64,000 nt of DNA from positions 23,780,647 through 23,844,646 of the forward strand of contig CM053260.1 in the NCBI GenBank assembly GCA_028583405.1, read 5' to 3'. The notes below the pieces were generated by a model. That model was not told the DNA's origin, ran no database searches, and worked only from the letters and a program-made list of their open reading frames with translations. Source of the stretch: Pogonophryne albipinna. Taxonomy: Eukaryota > Chordata > Actinopteri > Perciformes > Artedidraconidae. This document shows, piece by piece, positions 11,901-22,543 of this stretch; within the stretch, counting starts at the first letter, position 1; each line of letters opens with the position of its first letter. The position numbers and the translations under genes were made by a program.

Positions 11901-13440
11901 GTATGTGCGCTCATGGAGCATGCGCAACTTTAACCACGCCCCCCAAAAGGCTCGTTCACATCTTCACATCAAGCACGTCAATTTGCGTACACGTAACAGC
12001 ACCGCACGTTCTGGATTGTTATGATGGATTTGATATTAACGAAGAACGAGGCGGACGCGGCAGTTAGCAGCTAGCAGCTAGCGGGTAGCCAGTGTAACGT
12101 CCGAGCCATTCGTAATTATGTGTACGTACACATCAATCGTTATGTACTTTTATATTACGCTGATGTAACACAATCTAGTGATGGTTTTGTTCAGCATTCT
12201 CCTGTGCTCTGAAATCAAAATGTGGATATGCATAAAACAACACTAAAAATAAACACTACAATACAACTTGTTATTTGACACACACAAGGTTGTTCATTTG
12301 TGTGTATAAATATACAACACAGGCTATATACATGCTCCGTGGGATGGCAGTAAGGCGATATGGGTTCGTTCCTATTGTGCATCCATGGGTAAAGATAAAA
12401 CCATAGTAGTACTGAACACGTCACATCACATGAACGTGCCGGGCGGCGCGGTCCCGTGGGTTAGATGCGCGTTCATAATACAGAGGTTAATAACTCTCAG
12501 AATAACGTTATTAGCACATTTTTACAACTTGAGGAACGAATGTTTTTAATAAGGGCTATCCAAGTGTTCATACTGGGTAGTTTATTTAGTTAAAAAATTA
12601 TCCAACGATTTACAGACCATTCTTTCCCCATGTAAGTCAATGGGAAAAAGTGTTTCCGGGCCTGGCAACCAAACGGAAGTGTAGTACCGCCGTTTGGCCA
12701 GCACGAATATTTTCATCTGAGTCCGGCGCACTTCCTGGGGGCTTGGCTCGAGTGCGCTAGAATTTGAAAATACACAGCCGGAAAAAATCTGCCACTTCCT
12801 TACAGAGCCCCTCTTCCAACACACACGAACGCGCACATGACCAATGAGGGCACGAGATAAGTTTGTGCACAGATGGAAGGCTGACAGGCAGGTAGGCCAT
12901 CCAGTTATTTTATCCGGGCCGGCTCAGATGATTGGTCGTGCTTTTTACAGCGCCACGGCTTCCACAGATGACATTTTTTAATGGATTTTTTGTCAAAGCA
13001 CTTCAGATATTCATTGCTATCGGATGTTAAGAGCATTCCATGGAATATAACAAAAAGTGTATCTCGAGCCGGTTTCTCAAACTTACCTACCCCACCTTTA
13101 ATACCGGGGCTCGGTGCCCATCCCTACTCATATAATATTGTGATACACATTTAAACAACCTTGTGCTTGTCTCCTCATTTAATATTGTTGTCTACTAATA
13201 TTATTACTTGTTGTAACGCTGTAAATGTCCCCGCTGTAGATCCTCCCCGCTGTAGGACGAATAAACGATGTGTGATTCCTCTCCCTCTGTTTCCTGCAGG
13301 TGACGAGCGGCTTCGAGCTCTACCTCTGCTTCAGTCCTCTGGGGACGAAGGCCCTGGCCGTCGCTGCTGTCACCAAACTGCTGAAGTGGATCAGGAAGGA
13401 GGAGGATCGCCTCTTCATCCTGAGTCCTCTCACATACTGA
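5994..13440 (+). CDS. mon1a: MON1A, Mon1 subunit of the Mon1-Ccz1 Rab7 exchange factor
   Basis: Five coding exons join without a frame break: 5994-6117, 8227-8601, 9152-9917, 10021-10168 and 13300-13440. They total 1554 nt, or 517 residues, close to vertebrate MON1A. The N-terminal ~110 residues are acidic and low-complexity ([15 protein letters not shown], then [13 protein letters not shown]). The longin-type roadblock region starts at [17 protein letters not shown] and runs on through exon 4 with [35 protein letters not shown] and [15 protein letters not shown] blocks. The C-terminus is [10 protein letters not shown]. In the family Mon1 with Ccz1 activates Rab7 on late endosomes and in autophagy. 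Its paralogue MON1B is less likely, because the neighbours traip and mst1r match the MON1A locus. The ATG at 5994 is the first in frame of the exon that opens at 5966. Confidence 0.95.
6131..6345 (-). repeat. LINE 3'-end fragment (reverse)
   Basis: On the minus strand it ends with CAATAAACCTG-like sequence (here TAATAAACCTG) and TTCTGATTCTGA, matching 57479-57905 and 3602-3850. It lies immediately after mon1a coding exon 1, in the intron. Confidence 0.6.
6416..6520. repeat. Fragment of the 'CAGTGGTGG' hAT-type miniature family
   Basis: It starts CAGTGGTGGAATGTTACAAA and continues into the same AAGTACATTTACTCAAGT body as 33504-33560. It may run to ~6860, where AAAGTACATACTTGATACTT reappears, but the middle is diverged. 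Confidence 0.5.
7033..7222 (-). mobile_element. tRNA-derived SINE (reverse)
   Basis: On the minus strand it reads GGCGTGTGGCACAGTGG (A-box-like), then GGTTCAAACCCC (B box), then TGCTCCTGTGGGGATTGCCC and a tail with AAGTCGCTTTGGATAAAAGC. This is the RNA polymerase III promoter layout of tRNA-derived SINEs. The same family recurs at 21248-21328, 22544-22735 and 63437-63538. Confidence 0.8.
9152..9917 (+). CDS. mon1a: mon1a large central exon (longin domains)
   Basis: This 766-nt exon opens after TCTCAG and completes a split Asp codon (GCA G/AT). It encodes [20 protein letters not shown] through [15 protein letters not shown] and closes at a split Ser codon before GTGGGT. It covers about half the protein, including the block STDREDFF that is highly conserved in Mon1 proteins. 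Its GC content is clearly higher than that of the flanking introns. Confidence 0.95.
10842..13126. mobile_element. hAT-like element in the last mon1a intron, host of a nested insertion
   Basis: Ends TAGGGATGGGTATCG and CGGTGCCCATCCCTA are inverted repeats (10-11 bp). The 8-bp flanks CTCCTAAC and CTCATATA match at only five positions, so the duplication is eroded. The body carries a short GT run at 11384-11411 and a TTAA-type element at 11709-13101. No transposase was recognised. Confidence 0.6.
11709..13101. mobile_element. TTAA-flanked miniature element nested in a hAT-like element
   Basis: TTAA lies at 11709-11712 and 13098-13101. The terminal repeats begin AGGTGGGGTAGGTAA on both strands and continue with GAGAAACC. 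At ~1.4 kb it is long for a miniature element and may contain a further insertion (e.g. 12180-12560). No transposase was recognised. piggyBac-type mobility is inferred from the TTAA target. Confidence 0.8.
13300..13440 (+). CDS. mon1a: mon1a terminal coding exon
   Basis: After TTCCTGCAG it encodes [20 protein letters not shown] through [15 protein letters not shown] and the stop TGA at 13438-13440. The last 27 coding bases (13411-13437) are the first unit pair of the minisatellite that follows. Confidence 0.95.
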   Translation: MTSGFELYLCFSPLGTKALAVAAVTKLLKWIRKEEDRLFILSPLTY

Positions 13441-14450
13441 GTCCTCTTCATCCCGAGTCCTCTCATATCCTGAGTCCTCTCACATCCTGAGTCCTCTCAC
13501 ATACCGAGTCCTCTTCATCCCGAGTCCTCTCACATTCCGAGTCCTCTCACATACCGAGTCCTCTTCATCCCGAGTCCTCTCACATACTGAGTCCTCTTCA
13601 TCCCGAGTCCTCTTCATCCCGAGTCCTCTCACATCCCGAGTCCTCTCACATCCCGAGTCCTCTCACATCCCGAGTCCTCTCACATCCCGAGTCCTCTCAC
13701 ATCCCGAGTCCTCTTCATCCCGAGTCCTCTCACATCCCGAGTCCTCTCACATCCCGAGTCCTCTCACATCCCGAGTCCTCTCACATCCCGAGTCCTCTCA
13801 CATCCCGAGTCCTCTCACATCCCGAGTCCTCTCACATCCCGAGTCCTCTTCATCCCGAGTCCTCTCACATCCCGAGTCCTCTCACATCCCGAGTCCTCTC
13901 ACATCCCGAGTCCTCTCACATCCCGAGTCCTCTCACATCCCGAGTCCTCTCACATCCCGAGTCCTCTTCATCCCGAGTCCTCTCACATCCCGAGTCCTCT
14001 CACATCCCGAGTCCTCTCACATCCCGAGTCCTCTCACATCCCGAGTCCTCTCACATCCCGAGTCCTCTCACATCCTGAGTCCTCTTCATCCCGAGTCCTC
14101 TCACATCCCGAGTCCTCTCACATCCCGAGTCCTCTCACATCCCGAGTCCTCTCACATCCCGAGTCCTCTCACATCCCGAGTCCTCTCACATCCCGAGTCC
14201 TCTCACATCCCGAGTCCTCTTCATCCCGAGTCCTCTCACATCCCGAGTCCTCTCACATCCCGAGTCCTCTCACATCCCGAGTCCTCTCACATCCCGAGTC
14301 CTCTCACATCCCGAGTCCTCTCACATCCCGAGTCCTCTCACATCCTGAGTCCTCTTCATCCCGAGTCCTCTCACATCCCGAGTCCTCTCACATCCCGAGT
14401 CCTCTCACATCCCGAGTCCTCTCACATCCCGAGTCCTCTCACATCCTGAG
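13411..14450 (+). repeat. 17-bp minisatellite spanning the mon1a stop codon
   Basis: About 61 head-to-tail units of GAGTCCTCTCACATCCC (17 bp), with a 16-bp variant GAGTCCTCTTCATCCC interspersed. The first copies are the coding bases for LFILSPLTY. Units close to the gene vary (CATACTGAG, CATATCCTGAG, CATACCGAG). Distal units are nearly uniform. From ~13711 the 16-bp variant recurs every 118-136 bp, a higher-order period of seven or eight units. Units are contiguous with no spacers, so it is not a CRISPR array. Confidence 0.97.
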
Positions 14451-15225
14451 CCTGTCTGCAGACTCACCTCCTGAAACTAAAAGCATCACCCCTGAACAAC
14501 TGCAGCTCGGTGTTAACTACTGATTGACGGAGCAATGCTTTTCTCCCCCTTGCTTCTTGATTCTTTTAATCTAACTCACAGACTCCTGATGATTGTGCAA
14601 TGAAAGAAAGCAATTTTATCTTGACTTGTTTTATAACTTAAAATGTAAAAAAACACGGATGAAAGCAGCATCATCAATGACCCAATGGTGGCGCTCAGTT
14701 CAAGTCAAGAATAACATTTCAATTGAAAAACTGGAATTCCTGTGGACCTGCGGGGGATGTATTGTTATTATAGATAATAGAGTTAACCACATTCCTATTA
14801 TGTTTTACCTTTTACGTGATGACCAATTACTGTATGTCGTTTTTACCTCTATGCACCTTCTTTATGCAAAAGGAACTCCGAAGACAAACGTGTTTATGAT
14901 TCTGTAAACTTTTTACTCCTGTCCTTTGTTTGCATTGTTATTGTCTTATCATGAAATCTAAATGTCCGTCTCTTTCAATGAGCATGAGACATTTTTCTTG
15001 ATTTACCATATTATCACATTTGCTAAGAACAGTATTGTATGATATGTTATGTTCTTGTGTCTAATCATTAAGGTTCGCTGTATTTCACAGGATCCCGTTG
15101 CCACATCCGCCTCCACTAATCACGCCTGAACTCGTGGTTATTGTGCAAAGCTAATTTAAGGGTGCTGCAGAATTACAGATGAATTAAATATGAATATATA
15201 TGGCTTGTAATAAAAAGGAGTACGA
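14451..15225 (+). other. mon1a: Probable mon1a 3' UTR
   Basis: Unique sequence after the minisatellite carries no exon signals. AATAAA in GTAATAAAAAGG at ~15208 is the best polyadenylation signal, with T/G-rich sequence downstream. If it is used, the 3' UTR is ~1.8 kb and more than half of it is the tandem array. Confidence 0.5.
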
Positions 15226-15839
15226 GTCTTGCTGGGCTGTGACCTTGGTGTTTTCTTACTTTAATTTATTAGTATGGATGGTGGAAGAAGTGCCTATCTC
15301 ATTTCACCAGAAATACTGTATTTCATTTAAGTTTTCACTTTTTAAAAACAACAAATACTATAGATAAATGTATTAAAACGACTTACTCTGGAACACATTT
15401 AACGCTTTTTATTTTATTTGTTTTAATGTTTTATTTCATCATCTTCCAGGCAAATGTTTAACTTCAAGGTCCATTTATGTTTTTTGACTTTGTATACAAG
15501 TTCATTCAAATAATCAACGATTAAAAAAGACTTAATGTATTTAAAAGTATACCATCACGAGTAGGTTATTTCAGGAGAACAACAGCAGACCCGCAGAAAT
15601 ATTACTTTGTTTCCTAAACAATTAGGAAACTGTACAATTAGAGCAGAATACAAACAGTGCCCGGATGTTTCTTAGTGAGGGATTACGCCTTAGAACAAGG
15701 GAAGTATCTGAGAGCATTCTGGTAGGGTTGAAAATATCCCAAATAATGACAGTATAGCATGTCGAAATACTTTGAAAAATCATAGTTTGTCGAACATTTT
15801 AGAAAGAAAACGACTGTGTTGTCTGTGATATTAGAAAAA
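15226..15839. other. AT-rich intergenic sequence, nothing recognised
   Basis: This lies between the mon1a 3' end and the Tc1 fragment. There are no exon borders, coding similarity or clear repeats. Confidence 0.5.
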
Positions 15840-16128
15840 AACAACTGTGTTCCTTGAAACATCAACTCCAGAAGAGGCCAGGTCAGCAACAATCATCTTG
15901 GCAGATGTCCGGGGATTCTTGCTGACATCTCTGACTATTTTCCTCTCCAGAGTTCTTGAAATCTTGCACTTTCGACCACGCCTAGGTTTGTTTCTTACAG
16001 AATTTGTCTCCTTGTACTTCGCAATGATGCAACGTACAGCAGTTCTCGACACTGTGAAGCGCTTGGAAATAGCAGTATAGCCTTCCCCCTTATCATGAGC
16101 CACAGATTTCCTTTGTCTTTGGCATGGT
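15840..16128 (-). pseudogene. Tc1/mariner-like transposase N-terminal fragment
   Basis: On the minus strand it starts MPKTKEICGS, then hits in-frame stops before DKGEGYTAISKRFTVSRTAV. That segment and the following RNKPRRGRKCKISRTLERKI are a helix-turn-helix DNA-binding region typical of Tc1-like transposases. It breaks off after ~90 residues; the DDE catalytic part is absent. It is a dead fragment with no flanking repeats identified. Confidence 0.75.
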
Positions 16129-16203
16129 GAGTAGCAGTAGTAGTATAGTCCCTCTCAATAAGGTATTCAAGTGCCTGTTTCTTGGAGTCCTTTTATGCTG
16201 ATT

Positions 16204-18019
16204 CATGGGCGTAGGAAGCATCCTGAATGTGGGGGGGACATTTTTAAAGGGGGGTGTGGGGGTCCTCCCCCACGAAATAAAATAGATTTCCTGTATTCTG
16301 GTGCATTCTAACAGGTGGTTTGATACTTTTATGTGGCTATACTAGCATGAGGAAAATGATGGGTACATTTTGTAATTTCATCCAGTAGTAAAGAAAGGAA
16401 ACATATTTGATTATTAATTCAGAGCCGTCTTTGAATTAATAAAAAGCAGTTTAAATGCCCATTTTTTGTACATTTATATACAACAATAACTATTTGTGAG
16501 TGCATTGAGAGATATTGTTGTGGAGAGTCATTTATATATAAATCGCAAAATACATTTGTGAATCCTTCTGTGAGCATTTATTAATATTGAGACTGATCTG
16601 ACTCCATACTGATGTTAAGTTCACCTAGGAATGGTATCATTGACTTAAATGTTCAAATAAATGTTGCTCTTCTGTCTATATTGGTCATATGATGCCCCTT
16701 GACTGAAATGTTTCCTTTTCAATATCCCCACTGATTTCCTTAAAATTCTGGGATGAGATGATGATTCAATGTTGATGAAAGGGAAACTGTCATTTCCCTT
16801 TCATCAACATTGAATCATAACAAGTCATACTGAATGTAAATACAACTGACTCTAAAGTAAGCCCCAGTCTTGACATTGGACATTTTGAAGACTCAAAGTC
16901 CCAAGCAGTAGAATATTAGCTATCTATGTGCACAGAAAATAAACAGTTAACTGAATACTGGGATGGAAATGGCCTATAAGCACTCAGTAAAACATAATCA
17001 CACACAAAAAGCTTCTGAATGATAAGAAGTATAATTAAAACATAATGCAAATTACCATTTTGAGAGAGAGTACCTTAAAGCAGGGGTTCCCAACCCCCAG
17101 GTGTTACTGCCGGGCCGCGAAACAGCTGTGAGTTTATCGTAATATTTGCAGAATTATAAATATATAAAAATATTTTATCATAATTTTTTTCAAAACGTGT
17201 TTAATTTTCGCACCGATACCAGTCATATTATTTCATCCAGTAGCCTAGTTCATCTTTCACCAGATAGCCGTTGAAAATGGCTTTTGTGATGTTCCTCAGC
17301 CTGGTCTCAGCTGCGGCTCAGTCTGGTCTCAGCCTCTCGTGCGCACGAGAAAGTTACCGGTGCGCCAAGTAGGAAGAGGAGCGCACAGGAGACAACCGTT
17401 TCATTGCAGACTGTTATGTTGATGTGGGGAAATGGCAGTGCATACATTATTTGAGATATATTTCAAACTCTGACTTCATTTTAAGGACATGTCGGCCAGG
17501 GGTGTAGAGCTATTTGTTTAGGCACCGGATTGGCAAAACAGCAGAGTAAACCAGTCTGCCTTGATCTATGAATTCATGTCCGGGACTCTCACGGTATCTG
17601 CTGCCCGCAGCTGTTTTATAGAAGGAAAACCTCCTTCACTTCATGAAATGGCTGCAGGCAGCATCAGGAGGCAGCGGGACGTGTAACTCCGCCTCTGAGA
17701 AGTGCGGCACCAGCGGGTAAAGAGCTGTGCCTTTTTACGCACCGCCTTCGCTGTGTTTACCTTCATCAGAACAGCTTAAGAGTGACTGCAGGCTGCTACG
17801 TGTTAACCACACACACCTCTACACACATCGAACTGCCCGATTACTTATTATGGAATGGAGTTGATAGTGAAGCACTGACACAGCGCTCTACAGAGTGCGG
17901 CGAGTGGATAGACCGATTCACGGACTTTCCACATGGTAAAAGTGGGGGGGTCTAAACTAATCATTTGAAAAAGTGGGGGGGACTTGTCCCACCCTCATAT
18001 AATGGCTGCGACGCCCATG
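16204..18019 (+). mobile_element. 1.8-kb non-autonomous hAT-type element, copy 1
   Basis: Ends CATGGGCGTAGG and GCGACGCCCATG are flanked by identical TGCTGATT (16196-16203 and 18020-18027), a perfect 8-bp duplication. A second copy in the opposite orientation lies at 34952-36772. It contains a 26-bp perfect hairpin (16761-16818), a CAGGGGTTCCCAACC segment resembling another hAT terminus near 17083, and no transposase. The guanine runs just inside the ends (near 16230 and 17945) are typical of this kind of element. Confidence 0.92.
16761..16818. repeat. Perfect 26-bp inverted repeat, 6-base loop
   Basis: The arm 16761-16786 (ATGATTCAATGTTGATG...) is exactly complementary to 16793-16818, with loop CTGTCA. 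Copy 2 of the element carries the same structure at 36158-36215. Confidence 0.95.
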
Positions 18020-18307
18020 TGCTGATTGAATGCTCAGGTGTAGTCTAAGTTTAGAATTTCGAAAAACACAATGAAAAAAAAATGTATAGTAAAGAAAATA
18101 GGACAAAGTGAGTATGTTTTAAAAAAGTAGGAACTTTCATGAAAAATCATAGAATTATGCAAAAGCCTTTTCCTTCAAAACAAGTGTTGTATTCTGATCG
18201 GCAGGAGATCAATAATGTGTAATGTGATTATGGTAGCACTTTATTCTTTGACGGGGAAGTTATGGAATATTTGTATTGTTATGTATTTTCGGTGTTGCAC
18301 TTTGTAG

Positions 18308-18354
18308 ACGGTCCCTGCGGAGTCTCTCTCCTCCGGCTGCAGACAGGGAGCAAT
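18308..18354 (+). other. mst1r: Candidate mst1r 5' noncoding exon
   Basis: A short GC-rich block lies between TTTGTAG and GTAAGTTC splice-like borders. It is supported only by splice consensus and position upstream of mst1r. Confidence 0.3.
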
Positions 18355-18724
18355 GTAAGTTCTCCAACATTTTGTTTTTTAAATGTTATTGATCCTTCCT
18401 TTCGAAAACATCAATATATTTTTCAAATTTTACCGAACTACTTGCATGATGGCATCACGTGCGTCACCATTAAAAGGTGGGCACAGCAACACAATGAGGG
18501 TTAATTGGGTTTGCTGTGAGGAGGGAGGAGCCGTAGCTGCGCTGAGGCTCAGAGGACTTACCCAACCTGGGAGTGAAGTTAAATCCGAAACAAACATACT
18601 TTACATGTCACAGCACACTGTGAGAACTGTCCGGGTTTCATTTTGATCAAAAATTCATTCTAAAGGTGTAATAATCTTGAAATTACCTGAGCAAAGAGTC
18701 ATTCTCACTGCGCTTTTTCTACAG

Positions 18725-18789
18725 TCAAGACAAGGAGCGAACCTGGCAGAGTGTGCTTCCCTGAAGAAGACAGAGTCTAACCTGCACAG
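18725..18789 (+). other. mst1r: Candidate mst1r 5' noncoding exon
   Basis: It is bounded by TTTTTCTACAG and CACAG/GTAAGATC, a strong acceptor and donor 65 bases apart, in an otherwise AT-rich stretch upstream of the first coding exon of mst1r. It has no ATG. It is supported only by splice consensus. Confidence 0.4.
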
Positions 18790-20895
18790 GTAAGATCTTC
18801 ACAACACTCACAGCTGCATGAAACAGATAGTATTTAAGAAACTAGAACATTATTAAAAGAATAACAAATGCGCATGTTCAGATATTATAGCAAATATATA
18901 GATATTATAACCAACAAGCAGAAAAACCGTTCAGAAACATAGTACAAGAGGAGCATTACACATGTCATATTGTTTAAAGAAGTGTAACCATATTGTACCT
19001 CACATTTTTAAACCCATTTTAAGAGTTTTATTTTAAAGAGGTTTTTTGTTATAGTACAAGTTTTCTGGCAAGTTGTGTTTATGTGATGACAACTGAAAAA
19101 GATGTGCTGATAACCATTCACAGAGAAAGGTGTTGCCTTATTTGGTGCAGCTGTTGGAAGCATTTTGATATTTGGAATAGAGCCAGAATCTACTGGCATG
19201 ATTTCACTGAACAGGATAGGAAACAAGGGCATACTCAAAGAGATAAGATCAATTAGGACAAGAAAAGGCTTCTGTGAAATTGTTAGAATTGATTTGGGTT
19301 ACCATGTTGACATCCTCGATTCATCTTCCATCAATTTTGAAGAGTAAACAAAAATAAACAATCCTTATATTAATGTTTTATAACTGTTGTCGCTCCACAC
19401 TGTTGGGTTTTGTTTGTACAGCAGATTGCCTTCTCAAATCCCTGTGGATATCTGTGTTGTGATCGATGAAACAGAGATGCTCTCTATTAGTCTAATGAAC
19501 TGCCACCAAAGTGTCCGGCACTGATTCATTAAAGCTGTTGCACAATGCAGCCAATACAATGTCCACATCCCATAGCCTCACAGGATGCTGTTGTAATTAA
19601 ACGATAATAAAAAAGATAAATCAAATATGTCAATCCATTTGGATGCTAAGAATAAAAATTCACTAGTCAGAAATGTTGAGGAATAAAAGTAACATATTAA
19701 CTGTTAATCAAAATCCTGCAACCTTAATTCACCATAATGTGACATTTTGGGTTAACTGGCAATAATTGGTTATCTGCCAATCCATAAAAGAAATCCATAT
19801 TGTGAATCCCTAACTCCCCTGAGATGGATTACACTGGTACAAATCCTGCATGCTGACAATCCTGTAAATAGCACCTTTAGTACAATGAATGGAAACTCAA
19901 TTTCAACCATTTGCTTTATTAACCATGAACATGAAGAAAGTCAATCAGTGTCATTACTATGTATACCCATGTCTTCTAACCTTAACCTTTCACTTGGACC
20001 AGCAAATGTTAAAATGTAACACAACTTTAGTGGGAATCTATGAATTATTGATGTGAAGACGCCATACTTGATCTGAAACTTTCCACACAAGTGCTTAAAC
20101 CAGAAAAACTGATATTTTCTTGAAATAATATTGGACAGATTTAAGTTTCTCTGCTGCTAAATATAAAAATAATCGTTGAGGAAATTCTCTGGCACGTGCA
20201 AGCGATCCGTTGCTCTTGCACCTGAGGCTTAAAAAGGCACATGTCGTCTTATGATCATCAGTCCGTGCACATCGTTTCCCCTGAGAGGCACGTATTGATT
20301 GTGACAGGAATGCAAAGCAGAGAGGCCAGGTTCTTGAAAACAGCCTAACTCTGATGTGTCTAGTTAATGATCCACCGAACAACGGCTGCTCAGGATGAAG
20401 ACAGGGCTCAGAGTTTGAAACCCGGTTCCATTTGGTTGGTTGTTGAAAGGCGGATGAAGACGAACCACTGAAAAATGCTCAGTTTTTGTTGATTATTCTG
20501 ATTACTTTCAGATCTCTTGCATAAAAGAGCATGACTCACAATGGAAGAAACGGATGTTGGATTAACCAGAATAAACAGGACTAGACTGAATGACTTGTGC
20601 AGGAAGTCACAATACAAATAGTTTTAATACATTGTCTACTATACTGAGCACGACCAAAACACAGCACTCTGTTTTATTATGTAAACAGTCCCTCTAAGTG
20701 TTTGAGGTGAGTTAGAGGAAGCTTTTATATTTATGACCACATGTACTCTCATCTTCATCTGGCTCGACCAAGATGAGGGTATTTGTCACCTTAGATTCAG
20801 TGCAGTACATACAATTATATTGGTTCAAAATGTCATTAGTCAAAAAATATCCACGGTAGCATCATCATAAATAGTACATGATGACACAGTACTGA
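18790..20895 (+). other. Upstream/intronic sequence, nothing recognised
   Basis: AT-rich, with no exon-like block. A weak protein-like stretch near 19120-19345 is interrupted by stops and could not be assigned. Confidence 0.4.
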
Positions 20896-22018
20896 AACAG
20901 CCCTTTTAAGAGTTTTTAATGATCTGCTCCAAGCCGCCGACTCAGGTAGCCCAGCTGTCCTGGTGCTGTTAGACCTGACAGCTGCCTTTGACACTGTGGA
21001 CCATAGCATCCTGTTGTCACGGCTTGAACAGTCCGCAGGCATCACAGGCTCTGCCCTTGCATGGTTCAGGTCCTACCTGACAGACCGTAGCTTCTCAATG
21101 CAGCTAGGTGCCTTCTCCTCCGCTAAAGCCCCTCTTACCTGTGGGGTTCCCCAAAGCTCTATCCTGGGCCCCATCCTCTTTTTACTGTACATACTGCCCC
21201 TAGGTTCAATTCTCACTAAACACAATATTCCCTTCCACTGCTACGCCGACATGCTGACTGCAGTGGGGTTTGAACCTGTGACCCCCTGATCCCAACACCA
21301 AGTCTCTATCCACTGCGCCACACGCCTACGTGTTGTATTAATCTTTTAAAGACCTAGAAAGGGTTATTAATGCCTTTGTTACATCAAGACTGGACAATTG
21401 CAACGCTCTATGTGAGTATGGACCAGGCCTCAATTAAACGCCTGCAGCTAGTCCAAAACGCAGCTGCACGTCTTCTGACTGGCCACAAAAAGCGTGACCA
21501 CATCACCCCAATTCTGGCCTCACTACACTGGCTTCCAATTCGGTTCTGAATTGATTTTAAAATCCTTTTATTTGTTTTCAAAGCCCTAAATGGGCTGGCT
21601 CCTGCTTATATAGCCGTACTCCTCCATCGCTACACCCCAGCCAGAGCTTTAAGGTCCGCTGACCAGCTGTTGCTGATAGTGCCCAAGACCAGGTTCAAAA
21701 CCCGAGGGGACCGAGCCTTCGCAGCAGCTGGCCCCAGGCTCTGGAATAGTCTGCCCCTCCATGTGAGGCCGGCCCAGACCCTGGGGTTTTTAAATCTTCA
21801 CTAAAGACTCACTTCTTCTCCCTGGCCTTCTAGTCAGAGCGGAGCATGACACCTGACTATTCCCTGTGTTTTAGTTTTTTATATTTCTATTGTAAATTCT
21901 TGTCTTTTATTGTGATTGTAGTAATGTGTTTTTATTGCATGTACAGCACTTTGGCTCGACCAAAAATCGCTTTTAAATGTGCTATATAAATAAAACTTGA
22001 TTTGATTTGATTTGATAA
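20896..22018 (+). mobile_element. L2-like LINE fragment, reverse transcriptase broken by a SINE
   Basis: The translated sequence shows LLDLTAAFDTVDHSILLSRL, then FRSYLTDRS and CGVPQSSILGP, all reverse-transcriptase blocks. At HCYAD (21238-21250) a reverse SINE fragment cuts the catalytic Tyr-Ala-Asp-Asp motif. Sequence resumes at ~21360 with INAFVTSRLDNCNALY and SLHWLPI, with stops. The element ends in GCTATATAAATAAAACTTGA and a TTGAT repeat, typical of the LINE 3' end. It is 5'-truncated and dead. Confidence 0.85.
21248..21328 (-). mobile_element. SINE 5' fragment inside a LINE
   Basis: On the minus strand it has GGCGTGTGGCGCAGTGG and GGTTCAAACCCC, as in the SINE at 22544-22735. Its 3' tail is missing, so the junction was rearranged. 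It sits on the LINE's active-site codons. Confidence 0.75.
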
Positions 22019-22120
22019 AACACTCTTTTTTTCTGTCAGGCTACTGTGGTTACTCTCTTTCGATTAATTACCTCAGATTGTAAAGAAGTCAATAAGACAA
22101 TGTTTCTACTTCCCTTTCTA

Positions 22121-22144
22121 TAGATAGATAGATAGATAGATAGA
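22121..22144 (+). repeat. (TAGA)6 microsatellite
   Basis: Six tandem tetranucleotide units in the mst1r upstream region. Confidence 0.95.
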
Positions 22145-22543
22145 GTCTATCAAATAATAACACCTCAGATTGTTGATAAGTCTAGGACAAAATGATCCTA
22201 CTTCTCTCATGACTTACAACCTCAGATTGAATAGAAGTTTTAGAGAATCTTTTTCCAATTCTATCTTGATTTATTACCTCAGATTGAATCGAAGTCTATG
22301 ACGAAGGGTTTATTCTTCTCTTTTGATTGTATAGTAGGCTATGAGAAAATGACCCTATTTCTCTTTTCATTTATTACCTCAAATTGTATAGAAGTCTTTC
22401 AGGATATATTCCTAATCCTCTCTTGAGAAGTTAACATTTTCTGAAACATTTTAAAGTTTTAAACCAGCTTTAGTGTAGCTTAAGACAACAGATTAAGTAG
22501 GTGAGTTCTAAAAAGAGGTTTAATTTTTCTGTGTTAATAGTGA

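Noticed and set aside
13411..14450. CRISPR-like array
   Set aside because: Units are contiguous without unique spacers, the host is a vertebrate, and the unit derives from mon1a codons: a minisatellite.
19120..19345. Possible pseudogene fragment near 19.1-19.3 kb
   Set aside because: Short frames with several stops; no family recognised and no repeat ends.
20896..22018. Retroviral or endogenous viral sequence
   Set aside because: The reverse-transcriptase motifs and 3' tail are those of non-LTR LINEs; no long terminal repeats, gag or env-like sequence was seen anywhere in the window.
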